The notes under the pieces were generated by a model. It saw nothing but the letters and a program-made list of their open reading frames with translations. It was not told where the DNA came from and did not search any database. The position numbers and the translations under genes were made by a program. Below are positions 1 to 9,698 of a stretch of 64,000 nucleotides of DNA, piece by piece. Position 1 is the first letter of the stretch. Each line of letters opens with the position of its first letter. This DNA is from Stenomitos rutilans HA7619-LM2. Its GTDB lineage: Bacteria; Cyanobacteriota; Cyanobacteriia; Leptolyngbyales; Leptolyngbyaceae. The stretch lies in contig JAHHIE010000032.1 in NCBI GenBank assembly GCA_019358945.1, positions 1 through 64,000 on the forward strand. The letters run 5' to 3'.

Positions 1-331
1 CATCGTGGCACCAAGTCTTCACCCGCGTACTCATCGTTTCGACCGTCAAGCAACCCCGTTGCCCTGTGAATAAGTAGTCCTCCACCTTCAAGTCACCCAC
101 CTGCAACCAGGCTTGTATTGACGCGACGGCTGTAGCATTCAGTGTCACAGGGCGATACTTGTGCGTTTTGCGCTGCTTCAGATCTAAAACATCTCCCGCT
201 TTCAGATTCTTCACCTGCCCCACCTTAAGTGACAGCAATTCATTCGCCCGATACGCCGTGTTAATCCCCAACGTGAACAAACACAAATCACGGGGACGAT
301 CCGCCAGGATTTTCTTAATGCGGGCGATCGC
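1..331 (-). pseudogene. Tyrosine recombinase, C-terminal part, split by a Tn3 element and cut by the window edge
   Basis: The minus strand reads as a tyrosine recombinase (phage integrase) catalytic domain. After the transposon junction comes IARIKKILADRPRDL, then a box with the first catalytic arginine (INTAYRANELLSL) and the following beta region (LKQRKTHKYRPVTL). The HxxR box and tyrosine lie beyond base 1. The reading frame continues exactly into the piece at 3738-3823 once the inserted element and one copy of the 5-bp duplication are removed, so this was one gene. The original protein would break and rejoin DNA at specific sites, for example for plasmid dimer resolution or integration. 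As it stands the gene lacks its start and is very probably dead. A TTG inside the transposon end could in principle restart translation. Confidence 0.85.
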
Positions 332-370
332 GGGGTTGAGCCGACATAAAGGCAAAAAGGTGCCAGATGG
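332..370. repeat. Left terminal inverted repeat of the Tn3 element
   Basis: 39 bp starting GGGGTTGAGCCGACATAAAG, read inward. It matches the right end at 3699-3737 with one mismatch at the fourth base. ATCGC lies directly outside. Confidence 0.92.
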
Positions 371-389
371 GCTAGAACGCTTTCTGTAT

Positions 390-3359
390 CTACGCTCCGT
401 CAATGTGAATCGGCAAGGCAATAGCTGTCTCTAACGGCTGTGGTTTTTGCTGGAAATCGACGACATAATCGCCATAACGCTTAAGATGACGCGTGAGATA
501 AGGACTCAGCGTTTTGAGCATCGCTCGGTCTACTCGCATCCCCTCTGCACTTAATGCTTGGATGGCTAATGAAATGTCCACTGTATTTTGCAGAATCACC
601 GCACTAGCGACCAGATCCAGATATTTCAGTCGTTTCTCCTGCTCTTCGGGATCGTTTTCCGTAATCACGCCTTGCTTGCCAAAGAAGAGCCAGTCCACAA
701 AGCGGTTATAGTCCTCGACGATATTGGTGCAAGCGGTGATCTGACGGCGTAGACCCACATCCGAAATGTAGCGGAGTAGAAAAAGCGTGCGGATCACCAG
801 CCCTAAGGCTTGAAAAGCCTGATAAAGGCGATTCCTGCGACTGTAGCTACCCAATTTACGAAGCAAGGTGGAAGGTAATACCTTGCCTGCCCGGATGGAT
901 AAGGCGACTCGGAGCATGTCTTGCCAGTGCGTTTCAATCAGTGCCCAATCAGCCGTGCCCTTAAACAGCGGTTCAAGATAAGGGTAAAGCTCTTCCTGAC
1001 TAGGTTTGAGGAAGGTTAAATCCTTCCAGTTACGGATGCGCGGCATCAACTTGATGCCCAACAGATAGGAGAGTCCAAAGACTGGCGTGGATTGCCCTTG
1101 CGTATCGGCATGAAGGGTATCGGGCTGAATCTCAGAAGTGTTCTTGAGCAAGCCATCGAGAATGTAGACAGCTTCCCACACGCCACAGGTGATGAAGTGG
1201 GTGAACAGAGCGATATAGGTATCCGAGATGTGATGATAGGCAAGACCCCCATAACCGCCATAGCGGATGTGATACTCCGACATCAGGTTGTTCTCGTAAA
1301 TCGCAACCTGACTGCCGTCGGCTGCTGCCGTTTTCCCTGTGCCCCAAAGTTTGGGGAGTTGGAGTTGATTGTACGCCTGAATGAGATCGCGGCTCGCGGC
1401 TTCAAGTTTAGTCGCATCCACATGCCGTCGATTCGTGTAAGACAGCATATGGGACGTGACCAAGCCGCGTGTGTGTCGTGCGGTTTGATTCGGACCGAGA
1501 TTACAGCCATACCCAAACGTGGTGAGAATGTAGCGCTCCATCGGCTGTTCCAGCTTCGGTTCCGATCCAGAGGCGGGTCCAAAGTGACGGGTCCAATGCA
1601 GCCAATGTTCGGTGTTGCAGAGAATATCCAGGAGGCTCCGCTCCGGTAACTGCTCCCAAAGCGCCGCTGCCAGCGTGTCCGCTCCGGGTGGTTTGGGTAG
1701 TGCTTTGATCCGTTGTAAGACGGGGACACCTTGAGGTGAGAGATTGAACTGCTTCGAGGCTTGGCAAGCCTGGTCTACCTGCCGTGCAGTTTCGGTTAAT
1801 TGCGTGCGCAAGGCGGTCACAAACTGGTGCGCCTGAGCAGGCAAGCTGAGTTCAGCACAGTACTGCGCGAGTTGCGGTTCACATTCGTGCCACGAGAGCA
1901 GTTGTTCACGAAAGTCAGCATAGCTCTCTGAACCCATCACACAGGCATCGCCCGTTTTTAAGTCCAATGCCAGATAGCTGAAGACGCAAACTTCGAGCGG
2001 TTGCCGTGCCAGGCGCTGGGCTTTGCCTGTCCCATCAACGACTAATTGTCGCCAGAGAGTGCTGATGAAGGAAAGATCCAACCCAGCCGGGAACCATTGG
2101 CTCCGGCGCTGTTCCTGCCCCAGGATAAACTGCACCGCCTCAACGAGAGACTGATCTTGGCTGGTGGAACGAATGTCCAACGAGCGCACCAATTGGAACA
2201 ACTGCTTCCGGTAATGGCGATAGAAGCGCCACAACAGCGGTCGGTAGTTGTCACTGTTGTAGCTGGCAATCTCCTCACATTGCAGCAGCAGTTGTGGCGC
2301 ACCGCCATGCAGCTCCAGAACGGCTTGCACCTGCTCACCTAAGGTCGTGGCACTTTCCGGTGCCACAGCAGCAGTCAGCACCTTGGAATACTGTTCCAGT
2401 AGCGTTTTGGTTTGGCTCAGGTGTGATTCGCGCAGTGCCACTAAGCGAGCTTTTGCCTGTTGTTTGATCCGCTGCATGCGCTTGAGAAACATCTCCACCA
2501 GGTGGTCACGGGTTTGGACCTGGGCTTGATACAGCAGGCAGAGGAGGAGTGCTCGTCGCTTTTGGGGTTGATGCTTGCGCAACTCAGCGCTATGAAGGGC
2601 TTTGGCTTGAGCGGCAAAAGACTGTCGCTTGGTGCTGGGCAGTCCTTGCAGTAAGCGTTTGGCCTCCCCAAAGGTCATGAGTTGGTTAAACTTCGTTTGT
2701 AATTGTGTCAGGTGCGCGAACGTCGCGCTTTTAGGAGGCGCTTTGAGCAAATTGAGGGAAGCCTGCGTTGCGGGCGTTTCACTCAGCAGGAGCTGATCCA
2801 GGTAGGTTTGCTCCGCTGTTGATAGACCCTCTGAAATTTGTTGAAACAGGCGGCTATTGGTCGTTGCGCGCATGTGACTGACGAGATGATCTAAGGTGCT
2901 GAAGGCAGGCAACTCATAGCGCTCTTTGATCAGCAATTCGACTGCCACATTAATCAAATCGGCGGGGTGATCCTTGGTGAGCGCGGCGGCGGCAACTTGG
3001 TCTTGTAGGTAGGCTTGAGCGTTTTGGTCATAGGGTTGAATCTCCAGATAGCGTCGAATTGCAGCGTGATAGCGACGTAAGGCGCGCCGTGATGGCACTG
3101 CCGCAATCGAGTCGCGCAGTTGTAAGTGGGCGCGCAGATGCTGAATGATGCTGGCTGGAATCGCTGCTGTGACAGGAAAATAGCCCAGTCGTTGAAACGT
3201 TTTGAGTAACACCAGCACGCTGAGTTGTCCGCTTCTCGTGCGAGCTTCAGCTTGAGCAAAGGCTACTTCAGCAGCACTCGGCGTGTACAGTGCGTCCAAT
3301 TCTGTTGATGTCAGTGAAGACTTGAAAGTGGGATAAGCCGTACGCTCTAATGTCGTCAT
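390..3359 (-). CDS. tnpA: Tn3-family transposase TnpA
   Basis: This 989-residue protein has the usual length of Tn3-family transposases (about 950-1010). The N-terminal DUF4158-type region is recognisable (residues 1-160, ending in LISKERYELP-like sequence). The C-terminal DDE catalytic region carries typical Tn3 signatures: FGYGCNLGPNQTARHT, a DGSQ motif with the first acidic residue, LHADTQGQSTPVFGLSYLLG with the second, and IVEDYNRFVDWLFFGKQG before the C-terminus. TnpA binds the 39-bp ends and carries out replicative transposition. The gene ends 20 bases from the left terminal repeat. It has no frameshift, so the transposase is probably functional. A closely related but fragmentary copy lies at 59.7 kb. 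Confidence 0.95.
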   Translation of the reverse strand: MTTLERTAYPTFKSSLTSTELDALYTPSAAEVAFAQAEARTRSGQLSVLVLLKTFQRLGYFPVTAAIPASIIQHLRAHLQLRDSIAAVPSRRALRRYHAAIRRYLEIQPYDQNAQAYLQDQVAAAALTKDHPADLINVAVELLIKERYELPAFSTLDHLVSHMRATTNSRLFQQISEGLSTAEQTYLDQLLLSETPATQASLNLLKAPPKSATFAHLTQLQTKFNQLMTFGEAKRLLQGLPSTKRQSFAAQAKALHSAELRKHQPQKRRALLLCLLYQAQVQTRDHLVEMFLKRMQRIKQQAKARLVALRESHLSQTKTLLEQYSKVLTAAVAPESATTLGEQVQAVLELHGGAPQLLLQCEEIASYNSDNYRPLLWRFYRHYRKQLFQLVRSLDIRSTSQDQSLVEAVQFILGQEQRRSQWFPAGLDLSFISTLWRQLVVDGTGKAQRLARQPLEVCVFSYLALDLKTGDACVMGSESYADFREQLLSWHECEPQLAQYCAELSLPAQAHQFVTALRTQLTETARQVDQACQASKQFNLSPQGVPVLQRIKALPKPPGADTLAAALWEQLPERSLLDILCNTEHWLHWTRHFGPASGSEPKLEQPMERYILTTFGYGCNLGPNQTARHTRGLVTSHMLSYTNRRHVDATKLEAASRDLIQAYNQLQLPKLWGTGKTAAADGSQVAIYENNLMSEYHIRYGGYGGLAYHHISDTYIALFTHFITCGVWEAVYILDGLLKNTSEIQPDTLHADTQGQSTPVFGLSYLLGIKLMPRIRNWKDLTFLKPSQEELYPYLEPLFKGTADWALIETHWQDMLRVALSIRAGKVLPSTLLRKLGSYSRRNRLYQAFQALGLVIRTLFLLRYISDVGLRRQITACTNIVEDYNRFVDWLFFGKQGVITENDPEEQEKRLKYLDLVASAVILQNTVDISLAIQALSAEGMRVDRAMLKTLSPYLTRHLKRYGDYVVDFQQKPQPLETAIALPIHIDGA

Positions 3360-3698
3360 GCAGGAAAACCACTGAAACGGTTCTCGTGAGCATAAAGCCT
3401 GCCCTTTCGCTCATGGATGGCGCAGGCGTCGTTCCCCTCTCAATCTGAGATTAGCTGTCTCAAAAAGTGGCTGGACTAGGATTGAACTAAAACTAGCTTT
3501 TGTAGTACGTTAAAACCCCGCAAACTCGTGAGACAACCCGAGCCGTCAGAGTGTGCCGCAAAAATGCTATAACCCAGACCCAGTCGTCAAAACGACGTTG
3601 TCTCATCTTCCCGGCTAGTTGCCTCCCCAGCAGAAGGGCGGCTTTGAGTTCAACGGATTACTGCTTTGCTCAAACTCAGTCTCGACAGGGCTTCTAGT

Positions 3699-3737
3699 CC
3701 ATCTGGCACCTTTTTGCCTTTATGTCGGCTCAATCCC
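3699..3737. repeat. Right terminal inverted repeat of the Tn3 element
   Basis: 39 bp, an inverted copy of 332-370 with a single mismatch, followed by the target duplication ATCGC at 3738-3742. Confidence 0.92.
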
Positions 3738-3823
3738 ATCGCCTTTTTGTCCCGAATCGGTTCCACCTTAATGGTTGATCCGGCAATCGGATGGTTGGGA
3801 TTCTGACCCTTGGGAAACGGCAT
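3738..3823 (-). pseudogene. Tyrosine recombinase, N-terminal part, split by a Tn3 element
   Basis: From an ATG at 3823 the minus strand encodes MPFPKGQNPNHPIAG, then STIKVEPIRDKKAI, where the Tn3 element interrupts. The frame joins that of 1-331 (ARIKKILADRPRDL) if one ATCGC copy is dropped. The N-terminus is short, with no full SAM-like core-binding domain, so the intact protein was a compact catalytic-domain recombinase. It may be similar in design to the 177-residue enzyme at 60019-60552. Confidence 0.8.
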
Positions 3824-4313
3824 CGCGATCGTCTTTTTTCTTGATTAACTTTTCAGTATTTTAGCTTAAAGACTTAATAAGCTGAACATCACCTGTCTAG
3901 ACCGACCTCCCAGTTCACCACGTTCAAAGCCTTTCTCAACAGTCCTTCCAGCCCCTCTTTCATCTCACTAACTTTTCGTCAAGAGTTAATGAGGAGGGAA
4001 GCGATGTCATTCCTTTGATACAACCATGGATGTTAAGAGGAATTCACGAAAGCTAATAAACACAACCCCAACTTGAATCTAGCCGTGCTCTCGTACGCTT
4101 CATATTGTGTCTTGGAATATAAACTCTTGAATGGAAAAGCCAATAACGTGATCTAAATCACATGCTTTGGGTACTTTCTGCATAAAGTAGAATAATGTCC
4201 ACACGAGACACTGACTGGCCATTTTAAGAGGCGGAAGGATAGATGTCACAGGATAACCTTTCTTCTAAATAACCAGGAATCCAAAAATCAATATGATGGA
4301 CTAAAGCTTGCCT
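3824..4313. other. Intergenic region without a recognisable gene
   Basis: AT-rich sequence upstream of the WD40-GTPase-TIR gene and upstream of the broken recombinase. No open frame with recognisable content was found on either strand. It probably carries promoters for both flanking genes. Confidence 0.4.
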
Positions 4314-4348
4314 TTACTAAGGGTTAGACTTAGTTTAACCCTTAGTAA
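4314..4348. promoter_or_regulatory. Inverted repeat before the WD40-GTPase-TIR gene
   Basis: TTACTAAGGGTTA (4314-4326) is repeated in perfect inverted form at 4336-4348 around a 9-base loop. It ends 27 bases before the ATG at 4376 and has no T-run after it. Position and symmetry suggest an operator or a 5' UTR hairpin controlling the downstream gene; this is inference. Confidence 0.5.
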
Positions 4349-4375
4349 TAATGCTGGACAATCGATACAGAGTTC

Positions 4376-7300
4376 ATGAGTGAAAATGTAAGCGATCGAG
4401 ATTTTATAGGACTTAAACTTCAAAGTAGTTTTCTAGGGCACGAAGACTTAATTAACGACGTTGTTTGGTCGTTTGACGGCTGTCTTCTTGCTTCTTCATC
4501 ACAGGATAGAACCATTAAAATTTGGGACATATCTACTGGAAAATTACAAACAAGTCTTGAAAATAAAGGACGTTCAGGTTCACTCAAAAGTGTGGCATGG
4601 GCAGTAGATGGACGAACCTTAATTGCTGGAACTACCACAAAAAGTCTTCGAAGCTGGGACCTCAAAACTAATAAAGCAAGCTCACATCAAGGTCACTCTG
4701 CCGCAATCAATTGTGTCGTCTTTTCATCAGATGGAAGGAGGCGCGCGTCCGCTTCGAGTGACAAAACTATTAGAGTTTGTGACGCGAGTAGTGGAAAGCT
4801 ATATCTAACCTTAAAAGAGCATTCAGGAGAAGTTCTAAGTGTAACTTTTTCACAAGATAGCCAATTAATTGCATCTGGTTCTACCGATAAAACGGTTCGG
4901 TTATGGTCAACCAAAAATGAAAAATCGCTTAGAACTTTTCATGGGCATACAGGTGAAGTTCTAAGTGTAGCATTCTCGCCGAACCAGCAGATTCTTGCAT
5001 CAGCCTCTCAAGATTGTACGGTAAGAATTTGGGATCACAAAAAGAAAAGATTACTAAATGTATTAGAGGGACATACTGATGCAGTTACGTGTGTCTCATT
5101 TTCTTCTGATGGACGTATTCTTGCCTCTAAGTCAGCTGATGGGACTATTCGATTCTGGAGATGTGATACTTGGGATCTTGTGAAAAAGATAACCGAATCA
5201 GCTCTTCAAGGCTGGCAATCCAATCTTGCCTTTCATCCTCAAGAACCTATTTTAGCTACGCTTGATCAGAATAGTTACGCTGTCCGGTTATGGAAGCTGG
5301 ATATTGAGGCTATTCTTAATAAACCATCTGAAGTACCATCTGTTCGCTACACTAACGCCAAAGCTGTTTTATTAGGAAATACAGGTGTTGGTAAGTCCGG
5401 ATTAGGGCTTGTTTTAACTGGCCAAGCTTTTGAAAAAACTGATTCAACTCATGGTCGGTATGTCTGGACGCTTGATAATTATGAATTTAAAGCTGATGAC
5501 CATACCGAAATTCGCGAAATACTCTTATGGGATTTGGCAGGACAGCCTAATTATCGCCTTATCCACCAATTACATTTGAACGAAGTTGCGGTTGCTTTAA
5601 TTGTATTGGATGCTCGTAGCGATATAGATCCATTTGCCGGAGTACACTATTGGAACCGAGCTTTAACTGAAGCACAGCGTCTTCAGGGCGATTCAGTTCT
5701 ACCACTCAAAAAGTTTCTGGTTGCTGCACGAGTAGATAGAGGAAGCATTGATGCTAGTTCTCAAAAAATTAATGCGCTCGTACGAGATCTAGGTTTTGAT
5801 GGTTATTTCGCAACAAGCGCTAGGGAAGGCTGGAATATCCCAGAGTTAGCTGAAGCGATTCGCCAATCCATTGATTGGAACGCAATGCCATCAGTAAATT
5901 CAACAGAACTTTTTCAGTCAATCAAAAATTTCTTGATAGGAGAGAAGAAAGAAGGGCGCTTATTATCGAGTGCTGAGGATTTATACCGAGCTTTTTTACA
6001 GGCTAAACCTACCTCTTTAGCAACGGAAGATTTGCGACCGCAGTTTGAGACTTGTATTGGTCGGGTAGAATCACAGGGGCTTATACGTCGACTTAACTTT
6101 GGTAACTTGATCCTTCTGCAGCCAGAATTACTGGATGCTTATGCTGCTGCATTGGTTATGGCGGCAAAAGATGAACCAGATGGATTGGGTTGCATTGCTG
6201 AAACTAGAGCAAGCACAGGAGATTTTAGAATGTCTGGAGATGAACGAATCCCAGACAAAAAGCAGGAAAAACTGTTACTCATAGCAACGATTGAGGACTT
6301 GCTTCACCATGAAATTGCTCTACGTGGAAGTTCTGAGGATGGAGAGTATTTGGTTTTCCCCTCACAATTCACTCGTGAGCTACCTAGCGTGTCAGATCCA
6401 CAAGGCAAGGCTGTAACTTTTGAATTTGATGGGGCTATTCAAAATGTTTACTCAAGGCTAGTAGTCCGCCTTTCACATAGTGGCCTTTTCAAAAAGCGGG
6501 ATATGTGGAAGAATGCGGCTATTTTTACAACTCATAGTGGTAGTAGCTGTGGAATGCTGTTGCATCAAATTGAAGACGGGAGAGCAGAATTAACGCTTTT
6601 CTTTGATGAGAGTACAAGTGAAGAAATGCGTTTTCAGTTTGAGGAGTATGTAAACACTTATCTTCAGCGACAGGTTTCACTAGAAAGCTTCAGAAGGAAG
6701 AGAATTTTTGTTTGTTTAGAATGTTCTACACCTGTTACCGAGCAACAGGTAAAAATGCGTAGAGAGCGTGGCTTTGATTGGATTAGGTGTAATGTTTGTG
6801 ATTTTAAGGTATCTTTACTGGATCGTGAGGCACGTTTGACAAACCCTCATCTCTCTTCTGATGCTGAAGCTAGTAATGGTAATGTAGATGCAGCAACTTT
6901 AGCAGTTGCTGAAATCGATCAAGCTGCTGATACTAAACGGGATCGTGAAACAGCAGCATCTGTTCTTCAAGGGAAGATTGTTACCCAGGACTTTGATGTC
7001 TTTCTTTGCTGCAACGATGAAGACAAAGCAACTGTTAGAAAGATCGGTGAAAAGCTTAAGGAAGCTGGTCTACTGCCGTGGCTAGACGAATGGGAGTTGA
7101 GACCTGGTATACCTTGGCAGAGACTATTAGAGCAGCAGATAACACGAATAAAATCTGTTGCTGTTTTTGTAGGTAGTGAAAATTTAGGACCTTGGGAAAA
7201 CCAGGAGTTAGAGACTTTCCTACGTGAGTTTGCTGGCGGAAGAAAACCTGTGATTCCTGTGATTCTTCCTGATGCCTTAAAGCAGCCGAAGTTACCCATC

Positions 7301-7915
7301 TTTCTGAAGGGAAGGAACTGGATAGACTTGCGTGACCAAGATTCAGATCCTATGGATCAATTACTTTGGGGTATTACTGGAAAAAGAGGATTACATAGAG
7401 ATATAAGAACTGGGGATGGAAATATAGCCAAATTAGAGAACAACTTATATTTAGGAGAATTACGCGCTAAAGACGAACAGATCCAAATACACCGACAGCA
7501 TAATGCTGACATTAAAGAAATTACTAAATTATTCGCAGGTAACAGAATTATGGCTTCAGAAGTCAACCAAACTTTCAACGGACCAGTAGGAAATGTTGCT
7601 GGCACTAATCAAGGGAAGCAGCAAGCTATCCTGAACAACTACGCACCAGAGAATAGGCGGACTTTAGCTGAAGCTGCTGAAGAAATTCAAAAACTCTTAG
7701 AACAGTTATCCGCATCTTATCCTAATCCCACTCCCATAGAACAGATGACTGTTGCAACTAAAGCAGTAGAAGAAATCGAGAAAGATCCAAAGCTGAAAGG
7801 TCAGGTAGTCGCTGCTTTGAAGGCCGGTGGAAAAACAGCTCTGCAAGAACTGGTGAAGCATCCTGCAATTACAATTCTTTTAGCTGCGCTAGATGCATGG
7901 GACAAAAAGTCTTAA
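4376..7915 (+). CDS. WD40 - Ras-like GTPase - TIR domain signalling protein
   Basis: This 1179-residue protein has three recognisable modules. Residues about 15-315 form a seven-blade WD40 propeller (repeats ending TIKIWD, TVRLWS, TVRIWD). Residues about 330-500 form a small-GTPase/ROC-like domain with Walker A GNTGVGKSG and switch-type motif DLAGQ. A long linker follows, holding a zinc-ribbon-like CLEC...CNVC pair near residue 780-810. Residues about 871-1005 form a TIR domain (DFDVFLCCNDEDK, then LDEWELRPG with the candidate catalytic glutamate). The C-terminal 110 residues are a helical tail of a type often found at the ends of cyanobacterial conflict proteins. By family, WD40 senses, the GTPase switches, and TIR hydrolyses NAD or recruits partners. 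A role in anti-phage defence or programmed cell death is inference. The gene stands alone and has unusually AT-rich codon use. Confidence 0.88.
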   Translation: MSENVSDRDFIGLKLQSSFLGHEDLINDVVWSFDGCLLASSSQDRTIKIWDISTGKLQTSLENKGRSGSLKSVAWAVDGRTLIAGTTTKSLRSWDLKTNKASSHQGHSAAINCVVFSSDGRRRASASSDKTIRVCDASSGKLYLTLKEHSGEVLSVTFSQDSQLIASGSTDKTVRLWSTKNEKSLRTFHGHTGEVLSVAFSPNQQILASASQDCTVRIWDHKKKRLLNVLEGHTDAVTCVSFSSDGRILASKSADGTIRFWRCDTWDLVKKITESALQGWQSNLAFHPQEPILATLDQNSYAVRLWKLDIEAILNKPSEVPSVRYTNAKAVLLGNTGVGKSGLGLVLTGQAFEKTDSTHGRYVWTLDNYEFKADDHTEIREILLWDLAGQPNYRLIHQLHLNEVAVALIVLDARSDIDPFAGVHYWNRALTEAQRLQGDSVLPLKKFLVAARVDRGSIDASSQKINALVRDLGFDGYFATSAREGWNIPELAEAIRQSIDWNAMPSVNSTELFQSIKNFLIGEKKEGRLLSSAEDLYRAFLQAKPTSLATEDLRPQFETCIGRVESQGLIRRLNFGNLILLQPELLDAYAAALVMAAKDEPDGLGCIAETRASTGDFRMSGDERIPDKKQEKLLLIATIEDLLHHEIALRGSSEDGEYLVFPSQFTRELPSVSDPQGKAVTFEFDGAIQNVYSRLVVRLSHSGLFKKRDMWKNAAIFTTHSGSSCGMLLHQIEDGRAELTLFFDESTSEEMRFQFEEYVNTYLQRQVSLESFRRKRIFVCLECSTPVTEQQVKMRRERGFDWIRCNVCDFKVSLLDREARLTNPHLSSDAEASNGNVDAATLAVAEIDQAADTKRDRETAASVLQGKIVTQDFDVFLCCNDEDKATVRKIGEKLKEAGLLPWLDEWELRPGIPWQRLLEQQITRIKSVAVFVGSENLGPWENQELETFLREFAGGRKPVIPVILPDALKQPKLPIFLKGRNWIDLRDQDSDPMDQLLWGITGKRGLHRDIRTGDGNIAKLENNLYLGELRAKDEQIQIHRQHNADIKEITKLFAGNRIMASEVNQTFNGPVGNVAGTNQGKQQAILNNYAPENRRTLAEAAEEIQKLLEQLSASYPNPTPIEQMTVATKAVEEIEKDPKLKGQVVAALKAGGKTALQELVKHPAITILLAALDAWDKKS

Positions 7916-8353
7916 TCAAATACTTTCACTCTGAGTCGAACAGATTCTTAAATTAGTAAGTAATGGTTGGGAAAAAATAGGGATTCGGTTAGGCCGTCGG
8001 ATAGTTAACAGCCTTATGTTATCTAATTGAAGCGCGCAATTGCCATCTCTAGTAGGCAGATATTAATTCTACTGTTTAAGAGGTATGTCAGCCAGGAGTG
8101 GTGCTGGAAGGGCCGTTTTTGGTGCCCCTTTCAGCTCAGCAACAACTACCACTGTCAAAGGGTTCTAGCAGCCTGCAATTGATACCCCTTTTTTGGCACC
8201 CTTTGGCGCTCACCACCATAGTCAAGACCGACTCATCCTTGAGTTAGCATCGTGGCATGCGATCAATTAGCCTGGGAGGTCGCCTTTGCAGTGTGAGTAT
8301 GCTTTTGTATAGCAGAGACATACTCGTCAAGGCTTCTTTCGACATGGACTCAG
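7916..8353. other. Intergenic region with imperfect direct repeats
   Basis: No gene seen. Around 8110-8230 a segment of roughly 45 bases is imperfectly repeated: TTTTTGGTGCCCCTTTCAGC and later TTTTTTGGCACCCTTTGGCG, each followed by a CAC/ACCAC...GTCAA stretch. Function unknown. Confidence 0.35.
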
Positions 8354-9658
8354 TCATAACTGATTCACCAGCGAGAAATCCAGCTTACTCACTCCAAAAT
8401 GAATTGACAGCGCAATCTGTAGATTCTCTAGAGACTGCACCAACCAATCGATACCATCGCGTACAAACAGTTCATAGTGCTTAAATAAAGCTGCAAACCG
8501 CCTCTCTAAATTAGATTGTAGTTGTTGGCACAAGAGCAAGATTTTCAGCAGTAAATCGATGATATGGGTCGCGCTCGTATTCTCGGTCAAATCGATAAAG
8601 CGCATATGCTCTGTAGATAACTGTGGATTAACTAGCAATGTATCCATTAGCTGGTTGCAGGTTCTACCTAGCAGAGAGGCTTGCAATGGCTGATCATCGT
8701 TTTGCGGTTGCATATTCCTCAGTAGTTGCCATAATGCAGGGCTGAAAGAACTCTTGTTGTATCTTGGAAAGCTTCTACCAATCTCACGGGTGAGGTATTG
8801 ATGTAGCTCATGCTTGAAGTCCAAGTAGGAATTCCCCCAATTAGCCTTTAAGAATTGCCGAGCTAAATCTTTACAGGTGTAAGGTCCATCAATCTTCCCT
8901 GCAAACTGCTTTGCTGCCATGATGAATTGCTCTTGACTCAGCAGTGTCGGATTGCTCATTGAGCTAGCGCTACTGGAAGGACGTGCTGCTTGCTGCCGCA
9001 CCAATGAAGTTAGATAACGTGATAAATCCGTCTCAATTTTCTGCTCTCTTTCTAAACGCACTTGGTTAATCATTTGCCGTCCCTCAGTATCATCGCTACC
9101 TAAGCAGTAGGGATACAAAAAAGGATACCGATGAACCAGCTTCCTGACGGTGGCATGATCCGATCCCAGTTGATGCTTGTTAGCAGTCACCTTACTCCTT
9201 CCTAGATCGGAAGTGTCAGCGGTTTCTTGCCTCGTTGGGCTGAATGTTTCTCTCAAGCGTCGTAAGGCTTTATATTGCTCTGTCTCACGAAACTGTTGCA
9301 CTAACTGCTGTAAGCGCCGGGACTCCTGGGAGTAACCAGTTCTCAAAGGGGTGCATTCAAAGAGGTCAACCAACTCAACGATCCAAGGTTGGCAGGCAGG
9401 ATAAGTGCCCCAGTAATTGGTCAAAATATGACAGCAACGATTAAGGAAAAACCTAAATTCTGTTTGTGCCCAGCGCATTGCAGCCACAGTATGCAGGGCT
9501 GCAAGAATACTGGGATCAGGGTAATCTACGCCATCAATAAAGAGAGTAACAAAGCGATCAAGCACTTGCTCTGGCGATTCTACCTGGCGGAGATCGCGCA
9601 AATGATCGTAGACAATTGATTCTTCCCAAGTGTCCTGTCGACTATGGTAGCTATGCAT
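8354..9658 (-). CDS. Conserved cyanobacterial protein of unknown function
   Basis: This 434-residue, mostly helical protein has no signal peptide or membrane segment. Its style matches an unnamed family common in filamentous cyanobacteria. The N-terminal third has the family-like stretch RFVTLFIDGVDYPDPSI, then FRFFLNRCCHIL. A middle variable linker (about residues 145-235, serine-rich) precedes a C-terminal half with FAGKIDGPYTCKDLARQF and a final helical block ending near LENLQIALSIHFG. No catalytic motif is visible. It starts at ATG 9658 and stands apart from the upstream NB-ARC gene (10021-11415), separated by a long perfect inverted repeat. Recognition of the family is from memory of similar sequences; its function is not known to me. 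Confidence 0.75.
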   Translation of the reverse strand: MHSYHSRQDTWEESIVYDHLRDLRQVESPEQVLDRFVTLFIDGVDYPDPSILAALHTVAAMRWAQTEFRFFLNRCCHILTNYWGTYPACQPWIVELVDLFECTPLRTGYSQESRRLQQLVQQFRETEQYKALRRLRETFSPTRQETADTSDLGRSKVTANKHQLGSDHATVRKLVHRYPFLYPYCLGSDDTEGRQMINQVRLEREQKIETDLSRYLTSLVRQQAARPSSSASSMSNPTLLSQEQFIMAAKQFAGKIDGPYTCKDLARQFLKANWGNSYLDFKHELHQYLTREIGRSFPRYNKSSFSPALWQLLRNMQPQNDDQPLQASLLGRTCNQLMDTLLVNPQLSTEHMRFIDLTENTSATHIIDLLLKILLLCQQLQSNLERRFAALFKHYELFVRDGIDWLVQSLENLQIALSIHFGVSKLDFSLVNQL

Positions 9659-9698
9659 GACAATCTCAACCCTGATTTACACTGATAATCAACCTGCA

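Larger units (their letters stand above)
332..3737 (-). mobile_element. Complete tnpA-only Tn3-family transposon (3406 bp)
   Basis: The element has 39-bp ends at 332-370 and 3699-3737. They are inverted copies with a single mismatch, start with GGG(G) as is usual for this family, and stay similar for about 10 further bases inward. It is flanked by the direct repeat ATCGC (327-331 and 3738-3742), the 5-bp target duplication expected of Tn3 transposition. Removing the element restores one open recombinase gene. The only gene inside is tnpA. No resolvase or cargo is present, so it resembles IS1071-type elements. The 340 bases between tnpA and the right end (3360-3698) hold no gene and are where a promoter or a relic resolution site would lie. 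Confidence 0.93.

Noticed and set aside
1092-1649. 185-codon plus-strand frame inside tnpA
   Set aside because: Antisense to a clearly conserved transposase; no domain of its own.
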